DNA from: Bacillota bacterium
GTDB lineage: Bacteria > Bacillota > UBA4882 > UBA8346
DNA: 11,484 nt
Direction: 5' to 3'
NCBI GenBank assembly: GCA_003501335.1
Contig: DNPQ01000022.1
Coordinates: 1-11,484, forward strand
A program made the position numbers and the translations under genes. The notes below the pieces were generated by a model that was given only the letters and a program-made list of their open reading frames with translations, did not search any database and had not been told where the DNA came from. Positions 6,155 through 11,484 of the stretch are shown in pieces; position 1 is the stretch's first letter, and each line of letters opens with the position of its first letter.

Positions 6155-9100
6155 ATGGCCCAAAAAAACGTGCATCGAAACATACTGGCATGGCTATTGG
6201 CAATTATTAGCCTCAGTATCATCGGATTTTCCGCGATTTCGGTTTTTGCGGAAACAACACCCATTTATCTGGATACAAGCTATTCCTTTGCGGAAAGAGC
6301 GGCAGACCTGGTGTCACGGATGACTCCGGCTGAGAAAGCTTCCCAGATGATCAGCAGCCAGGCTCCGGCTATTCCGCGGCTTGGCATCCATGCTTGGGGT
6401 TGGTGGAATGAGACCCTTCACGGTCCTAATGCTCTGACAACAACCAGCTCAGGGAATGCCACCACCTTGACCAATACCACTTCCTATCCTATAGACCTTT
6501 CGGTCGCTTCCAGCTGGGACCCGGAGTTAATGTACCGCGAAGCGGTGATGGTCTCCGATGAAGACCGGGAAGTCGCTCCAAGTAACTACCTCAACCTGGA
6601 CTTTTATTCGCCTACCGTCAACCTGGCCCGCGATCCCCGTTGGGGCCGTAACGACGAGTCCTATGGCGAGGACCCCTTCCTGGCCGCCCAGATTGCTTCG
6701 CAATTTGTCAACGGCTTGCAAGGCAAAAATATGGACGGCAGCCTGATTGACAGTCAGGGCTATTACAAAGCCATCGCCACCTTAAAACATTATACCGCCA
6801 ACAACTGCGAGGCTAACCGTCTTAATGGTTCGGCAGATATGGACGACCGTACCCTGCGGGAATACTATACCGCGGTTTTCAAGGGTATTATCAAGCAGGC
6901 CCAACCCGGTTCGGTGATGTCTTCCTACAACAGCATTAATGGCATACCCTCTCCGGCAAATCTCTATCTGATAGATACTTTGTTGCGCCAAAGCTGGGGC
7001 TTTAACGGCTATATGACATCGGACTGCGACGCCGTCTATGAGATCACCGCCGGTCATAATTGGACTCCGCCCGGGTGGTCCCGTCCGGTCACTATTCCCG
7101 AACGTATGGCTTTTGCCATTACCGCTGGAGAAGATCTCGATTGTAACGCCGGCTATAATGACGGTAACAGTTACAGTAATACGGTACCCACTGCTCTTTC
7201 TCAGAATATTACCACCCAGACCGGCCTGTTTACCGTGAATGACGTGGATGCCTCCCTGGTGCGTCTTTTTACCGCCCGTATGGAACTCGGTGAATTTGAC
7301 TATAATAATGTCTCATGGTATAACCAAGCCGTCACTAGACTCCAGGCATTAGGGCTGCAACCGGGTGGCTGGGTCTCTTCTAACAGCAATAATGCTGTCA
7401 CCGAAACCTCTGCCAGACTGGCCATGGCTCGTGAAGTCGCCGGTAAAGCCCTAGTATTGTTGAAGAACAGTCCTAACATGAACGGCAACAAAGTATTACC
7501 GCTGCAGATTCCAACTAGCGGTCCATTCAGTGTCGCCGTCATCGGTTATTTTGCCAATCCCAGCAGTATGTATCTGGGCGATTATTCCAGCATTCAGGGC
7601 AGCGCCGGCGCTGCCAAGGAAGTTAACGCCTATAATGGGATCAAAAATGCTATCCAGGCTATCAATCCCAACGCCACGGTGACTTTTTACAAAGGGTTCA
7701 CCGGTACTGGCACTAGCGCCTCTGGTCTGACTACGGTCGACACGACTGCCGTCGCAGCCGCAGCCGCGGCTAATGTGGTCATTGTCTACGTCGGTACTGA
7801 CAGCGGTACCTCTCAAGAGGCCAGCGACCGTTCCAATATCAACCTGCCGGGTGCTGAGGCTTCTTTGATTACCCAAGTGGCGGCTCAGGGAAATCCCAAC
7901 ACCATTGTGGTAATGGAGACTGTCGGTGAGGTGGATGTCACCAGCTTCGCCTCCAGTCCAAACGTGCCTGCTATTCTTTGGAGTTGTTATAACGGTGAGC
8001 GTAAAGGCGAAGGTTTAGCTGATGTTTTATTGGGTACTGTCAATCCCAGTGGCCGTCTACCTGTTAGTTGGTATCCCACTAATTCCGATCTCCCGGCGAT
8101 TACCGACTATACCATCAGGCCGTCAGGCAACAACCATGGGCGTACCTATATGTATTACATTGGTAATCCGGTCACTTATCCCTTTGGTTACGGTCTGAGT
8201 TACAGTAATTTTGCTTATTCCAACCTCCGGATAGATAAACAAAATTTTGATTCCAGCAATACCTTCAGCGACACTTTCAATGTCAGTGTAGATGTCACCA
8301 ATACCAGCAACGTGAGTGGCACCGAGGTCGTTGAACTCTATATGAATACTCCTAACGCATCCGCTTCCCTGGAACGTCCTTTTAAGCGTTTGCGGGGTTT
8401 CCAAAAAGTATCCTTAAATCCCGCTGAAACCAAAACCGTGACTTTGTCCGTTAAAATATCCGATTTGGCTTTCTTTGACCAGACTCTTGGCCGGTATGTG
8501 ATTGATAATGGACGTTATGGCATCCAGATCGGCCGTTCAAGCGCAGATGCGGATATCCAAATCCAAGATTACATTAATGTTTACGGGACAATCAAACCCG
8601 TGCTCGATACCGTTACCGTAAAGGCAACTCAGGAAGGCGATGCAGCCCAGGATATCCCCAACCGGGTGATTTTTGGCAGCGGTAAAGTGATTATTCCGAA
8701 TATCACCGTAGCGATGAGTGATGAAACACTTTATGGCTACATTAACAAGACCACCGGCAGTAAGCCTTTACCAACGGGTATGACTGTAAGTTATAGCAGT
8801 AACCGCAATAATGTGGTTTCAGTCGATGCCAACGGTGTTATCCATGCTGTCGGAGGCGGTGTGGCAACTGTCACCGCCAATGTCACTTATGAAGGTATTA
8901 CGAAATCGGCTGATTTTGTTGTTTATGTCAACGTCGATACTTCTCTTAGCAGCATTCTAGTGAACGGGGTACCCCTGAATGGTTTTAGTTCAAGTACCTA
9001 TAATTACACCGTAAAAGTGCCTTCCGGCCAATTACCGAAAGTGACGGCTACTTCAAGTGATTCTAATGCCACGATACTGATAACACAGGCGACTTCGGTG

Positions 9101-11305
9101 CCGGGGCAAGCCACTATATCGATAATCAATGGTGTCCTCCAATCGGTATACACGATCAATTTCACGGTTGATACTTCACTGGGCAGTCTTAAAGTGAACG
9201 GGACGCCGGTAAAGGATTTTAGCCCGACCGTTTTCAGCTATAGCTTATTGGCTCCCGCCGGTTCTGCGCCGCAAGTTACAGCGGAGGCTGTCGATTCCGG
9301 AGCCAAAGTGATCGTGGCCCAGGCTGCTACTGTTCCTGGTCAAGCCACAATAACCGTATCCATCGGCGAATCCCAGTCTGTATATACGGTCAATTTTGCC
9401 GCCGATACTACTCTAATTAATCTGCAAATCAACGGGACTACGGTTAACGGTTTCAGCCCGACTGTTTATAGTTATAACGTACTGACCCGGGTCGGCCCCA
9501 TACCTCAAGTGTCGGCAACCACCACTGATCCGAATGCAACAGTGGTTATAAATCAAGCTTCGGCATTGCCCGGATCGGCTGTTGTAACTATATCCAGCGT
9601 TGGTGATCAATCCGTTTATACAGTAAACTTTACGGTTGATACTACACTCAGCAGCCTTACGATCAATGGAAAACAACCGGCCGCCTTCGGTCCCACGGTT
9701 TATACATACAATATGCAGCTTCCTGTGGGGTTAACGGCTATACCGCAAGTAACGGCAACCGCCACTGATCCCGGAGCCACATTGAGCATCGTTCAAGCGA
9801 CAGCATTGCCGGGTAAGGCTTTGATAACCGTATCTATCGGCGGTTCCCAGTCCGTGTATACGGTCAATTTTACGTATAATGTGACCGGCAGTGATGAGTT
9901 CAATAATGGCGTCTTAGGCGCGCAATGGCACTGGGTGAGAGAAGATCCGGCAAGCTGGAGCCTCACCAGTAACCCCGGTTCCATGATGATCAGTCCAAGG
10001 CAAGGGGATTTATATGGCACAGCAACGGATGCCAGAAATATCTTGTTGCAAAATGCCTCCGGTGATTGGACTATCGAAACTAAATTGACCGGTTCAATCA
10101 GACCTCATGCTACCTATCAACAAGGAGGTTTAATCGTTTATCAAAACGATGATAATTATTTAAAACTAGAGTGGGAAGCCACTGGTTCGTCTTCTTCCGT
10201 TATCCAAGTGCTCAAGGAAACTAACGGCAGTGATACTTCAGCGTTCAGCATCAATGGCGATGCTGTCAGCAGCAGCACCAATACAGTCTGGTTCCGGATT
10301 GTCAAGAGCGGCAGCAATTACACATCCTACTATTCAACCGATGGAAGCAGCTTTACTTTGATTGGAACCACCAGTATCACGCTGAACAATATCCAAGTGG
10401 GGCTGATTACGATTAACGGAAGTAGCGGAACCAATACCGATTTAAACATTCTCTATGATTACTTCCATACCACCACCTCAATACCATCGGAAATTGTGAA
10501 CCAACAACCATCTTTGGCCCAGCTTATGAAGTACACTGTCGATGAAGGCAAGCTGATAACCTTTACATTGGTAGGCAGCGATCCTGATTCCGGCGATAGC
10601 TTGACTTATTCCGCGAGTAACTTACCGGCTAGCGCAGTCTTTGATCCGGTTAGTGGCAAATTCAGTTGGACACCGGATTATTCCCAGGCTGGAATTTATC
10701 CGCTGCAATTTACAGTGAGCGATGGTTATGCAAGTGCGCTGGCCACAACTACTATCGTAGTTAATAACACCGACCAAGCGCCGGTTATGGCTGCAATTGC
10801 AAACCAGACCGTAAATGCGGGACAATTCGTCAATTTCACCATCAATGCCAATGATCCTGATGGAGATGGCTTAACTTATTCAAGCGGTACTCTCCCGGAT
10901 GGGGCGAGTTTCGATACTAATAGTAGAACTTTCAATTGGACGCCTACGGTTCCCGGGACTTACACCCTCCAGTTCACTGCCAGTGACGGCCAATTAACCG
11001 ACACGAAGACGGTCACCATCATTGTCAACAGTGCTGATGGCGACCGCCCACCGGTGATGAACAGGATTCCTACTTACACAGTTAAAGCAGGAAAACTGGT
11101 ATCTTTCATCGTTAAGGCCAGTGATCCCGACAGTAGCGATGTGTTGGTGCTTTCTGCCGGTAATCTGCCGGATGGCGCCAACTTTAATCTATCTACCGGG
11201 AAGTTCAGCTGGATCCCGGCTATTTCCGGAACCTATACGGTGCAATTCACAGTCAGTGACGGTCAGCTAACCGACAGCAAGACAGCTACTATTATCGTGC
11301 AATAA
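6155..11305 (+). CDS. Secreted multimodular GH3 beta-xylosidase-type glycoside hydrolase
   Basis: The protein is 1716 aa, with a signal peptide at 1-32 (cleavage after VFA). Catalytic modules: GH3 N-terminal barrel (about 40-330), with WWNETLHG (83-90), DPRWGR (160-165), GEDP (171-174), KHY (211-213) and the nucleophile motif TSDCDAV, where Asp290 is the expected nucleophile; GH3 C-terminal domain (about 430-680), with QEASDR, where Glu555 is the likely acid/base; and a fibronectin III-like domain (about 708-793). WWNETLHG and SDCDAV are typical of GH3 beta-xylosidases, so it probably removes xylose (possibly arabinose or glucose) from the non-reducing ends of xylan fragments. Accessory modules: Big2-like (about 838-926); four cadherin-like beta-sandwich repeats (928-1241); a GH43-C2/DUF1349-like concanavalin-type domain (about 1246-1438); three putative-Ig repeats (about 1451-1716). 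No dockerin, SLH domain or LPXTG is present. Exact substrate is uncertain; family assignment is firm. Confidence 0.95.
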   Translation: MAQKNVHRNILAWLLAIISLSIIGFSAISVFAETTPIYLDTSYSFAERAADLVSRMTPAEKASQMISSQAPAIPRLGIHAWGWWNETLHGPNALTTTSSGNATTLTNTTSYPIDLSVASSWDPELMYREAVMVSDEDREVAPSNYLNLDFYSPTVNLARDPRWGRNDESYGEDPFLAAQIASQFVNGLQGKNMDGSLIDSQGYYKAIATLKHYTANNCEANRLNGSADMDDRTLREYYTAVFKGIIKQAQPGSVMSSYNSINGIPSPANLYLIDTLLRQSWGFNGYMTSDCDAVYEITAGHNWTPPGWSRPVTIPERMAFAITAGEDLDCNAGYNDGNSYSNTVPTALSQNITTQTGLFTVNDVDASLVRLFTARMELGEFDYNNVSWYNQAVTRLQALGLQPGGWVSSNSNNAVTETSARLAMAREVAGKALVLLKNSPNMNGNKVLPLQIPTSGPFSVAVIGYFANPSSMYLGDYSSIQGSAGAAKEVNAYNGIKNAIQAINPNATVTFYKGFTGTGTSASGLTTVDTTAVAAAAAANVVIVYVGTDSGTSQEASDRSNINLPGAEASLITQVAAQGNPNTIVVMETVGEVDVTSFASSPNVPAILWSCYNGERKGEGLADVLLGTVNPSGRLPVSWYPTNSDLPAITDYTIRPSGNNHGRTYMYYIGNPVTYPFGYGLSYSNFAYSNLRIDKQNFDSSNTFSDTFNVSVDVTNTSNVSGTEVVELYMNTPNASASLERPFKRLRGFQKVSLNPAETKTVTLSVKISDLAFFDQTLGRYVIDNGRYGIQIGRSSADADIQIQDYINVYGTIKPVLDTVTVKATQEGDAAQDIPNRVIFGSGKVIIPNITVAMSDETLYGYINKTTGSKPLPTGMTVSYSSNRNNVVSVDANGVIHAVGGGVATVTANVTYEGITKSADFVVYVNVDTSLSSILVNGVPLNGFSSSTYNYTVKVPSGQLPKVTATSSDSNATILITQATSVPGQATISIINGVLQSVYTINFTVDTSLGSLKVNGTPVKDFSPTVFSYSLLAPAGSAPQVTAEAVDSGAKVIVAQAATVPGQATITVSIGESQSVYTVNFAADTTLINLQINGTTVNGFSPTVYSYNVLTRVGPIPQVSATTTDPNATVVINQASALPGSAVVTISSVGDQSVYTVNFTVDTTLSSLTINGKQPAAFGPTVYTYNMQLPVGLTAIPQVTATATDPGATLSIVQATALPGKALITVSIGGSQSVYTVNFTYNVTGSDEFNNGVLGAQWHWVREDPASWSLTSNPGSMMISPRQGDLYGTATDARNILLQNASGDWTIETKLTGSIRPHATYQQGGLIVYQNDDNYLKLEWEATGSSSSVIQVLKETNGSDTSAFSINGDAVSSSTNTVWFRIVKSGSNYTSYYSTDGSSFTLIGTTSITLNNIQVGLITINGSSGTNTDLNILYDYFHTTTSIPSEIVNQQPSLAQLMKYTVDEGKLITFTLVGSDPDSGDSLTYSASNLPASAVFDPVSGKFSWTPDYSQAGIYPLQFTVSDGYASALATTTIVVNNTDQAPVMAAIANQTVNAGQFVNFTINANDPDGDGLTYSSGTLPDGASFDTNSRTFNWTPTVPGTYTLQFTASDGQLTDTKTVTIIVNSADGDRPPVMNRIPTYTVKAGKLVSFIVKASDPDSSDVLVLSAGNLPDGANFNLSTGKFSWIPAISGTYTVQFTVSDGQLTDSKTATIIVQ
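8936..9883 (+). repeat. Four in-frame cadherin-like beta-sandwich repeats within the GH3 protein
   Basis: Units begin at 8936, 9170, 9404 and 9638 (residues 928, 1006, 1084 and 1162). The first three are exactly 78 codons and the fourth about 80. Each opens with DT.L..L.[IV]NG, has an F.P..Y.Y strand in the middle, a PG.A.ITVS motif later, and ends QSVYT[VI]NF. This matches the cadherin-like beta-sandwich domain type common in large secreted bacterial proteins, where it serves as a spacer or binding module. The DNA copies have diverged, especially at third positions, so the duplication is not recent. Confidence 0.8.
10505..11302 (+). repeat. Three putative-Ig (cadherin/He_PIG-like) repeats at the C-terminus of the GH3 protein
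   Basis: Each unit of about 85-90 residues has an opening [YQ]TV..G.....F strand, then DPD (residues 1476, 1567 and 1657), then LP..A.F (1490, 1580, 1671), F.W.P (1503, 1593, 1684) and a closing Y.LQF/VQF..SDG followed by T.I[IV]V. Units two and three are closest (both have SDGQLTD). Such repeats are usual spacers or adhesion modules at the ends of secreted carbohydrate-active enzymes. The protein ends right after the last strand, with no anchor. Confidence 0.78.
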
Positions 11306-11323
11306 GTTTTCTTAAAGAACGAA

Positions 11324-11351
11324 GGCTGTCCCGGAACCAACCGGGACAGCC
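11324..11351 (+). terminator. Perfect 11-bp GC-rich hairpin after the GH3 gene, no U-tract
   Basis: GGCTGTCCCGG (11324-11334) pairs perfectly with CCGGGACAGCC (11341-11351) around the loop AACCAA, and begins 18 bases after the GH3 stop codon. Position and stability suggest a transcript end or 3'-stabilising structure. No T run follows on the + strand (the next bases are CCGCTCCCC), so it is not a canonical intrinsic terminator. Confidence 0.55.
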
Positions 11352-11371
11352 CCGCTCCCCGATGTTATCAG

Positions 11372-11404
11372 ACTTTGATCCATAATGCGGAAACGTTTCA
11401 AAGT
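11372..11404. promoter_or_regulatory. LacI-family-like operator palindrome within a wider inverted repeat
   Basis: GAAACGTTTC (11390-11399) is a perfect 10-bp palindrome centred on CG, with the AAACGTTT core typical of LacI/PurR-family operators. It overlaps an inverted repeat, ACTTTGA (11372-11378) and TCAAAGT (11398-11404). It lies after the GH3 gene and before whatever follows the window, so it would more likely control the next transcription unit. No clear -35/-10 pair could be fixed beside it. Confidence 0.4.
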
Positions 11405-11410
11405 TTATTA

Positions 11411-11484
11411 TACATTCACGTAACGATTGGGTGAATACACGCAACAGTTAAGTACATTCACGTAACGATTGGGTGAATACACGC
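11411..11484. repeat. Two exact 32-bp direct repeats at a 42-bp period, cut by window edge
   Basis: Positions 11411-11442 and 11453-11484 are identical over 32 bases, separated by the 10-bp spacer AACAGTTAAG. Each copy contains an inner dyad: ATTCAC, 11 bases, then GTGAAT. The second copy ends exactly at the last base of the window, so the array may continue. The 10-bp spacer is far too short for a CRISPR spacer. It could be a tandem or iteron-like repeat, or a set of regulator-binding sites. Confidence 0.85.

Noticed and set aside
6527..8404. Several opposite-strand ORFs of 60-126 codons inside the GH3 gene
   Set aside because: They lie wholly within a clear, strongly conserved GH3 coding frame and show no domain-like sequence or upstream Shine-Dalgarno.
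11411..11484. CRISPR array start suggested by two exact repeats with a partial dyad
   Set aside because: The unit spacer is only 10 bp, whereas CRISPR spacers are about 26-45 bp, and no cas gene is visible.

Overview
The window looks like an accessory region of a diderm member of the Firmicutes/Bacillota, though no taxonomic marker is present. Two lines of evidence meet. Start codons are preceded by strong GGAGG-type ribosome binding sites, as in Firmicutes. The encoded proteins include secretins and a protein with an outer-membrane beta-barrel-like C-terminus ending in Phe, which only make sense in a cell with an outer membrane. Limnochordia/Hydrogenispora-like, Halanaerobiia-like or Negativicutes-like lineages would fit; this is inference. 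All convincing genes are on the + strand.

Region 1 (1-5799) reads as a secretion/surface-structure cluster. It has two paralogous small Sec-exported beta-sandwich proteins (the first cut by the window edge), then a 508-residue exported protein made of Ig-like domains that resembles a periplasmic chaperone or DUF916/WxLIP-like protein. Next come a short canonical secretin (406 aa) and, overlapping it by ATGA, a second divergent secretin-like protein (572 aa). The second one has lost the usual secretin signature and gained a beta-barrel-like C-terminal domain. No ATPase, inner-membrane platform, prepilin or prepilin peptidase gene is in view. The cluster resembles an alternative to chaperone-usher pathways, with Sec-exported subunits, a chaperone-like Ig protein and a secretin pair as the outer-membrane exit. 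I do not recognise it as a described system. A large AU-rich hairpin (1011-1061) followed by a T-rich tract lies between the subunit genes and the chaperone-like gene. It could be a partial terminator that sets subunit excess, or a translation-controlling structure.

Region 2 (5800-6154) is an AT-rich gap of 355 bp with no supportable gene. It contains a near-perfect Shine-Dalgarno sequence with no start codon at the right distance.

Region 3 (6155-11305) is one very large secreted glycoside hydrolase family 3 enzyme of the beta-xylosidase type (1716 aa). Its C-terminal half is a chain of accessory beta-sandwich modules: a Big2-like domain, four cadherin-like beta-sandwich repeats, a GH43-C-terminal/DUF1349-like concanavalin-type domain and three putative-Ig repeats. 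It has no recognisable cell-wall anchor.

Region 4 (11306-11484) holds a perfect 11-bp GC-rich hairpin just after the GH3 gene, a LacI-family-like operator palindrome (GAAACGTTTC) inside a wider inverted repeat, and two exact copies of a 32-bp repeat at a 42-bp period that run to the edge of the window.
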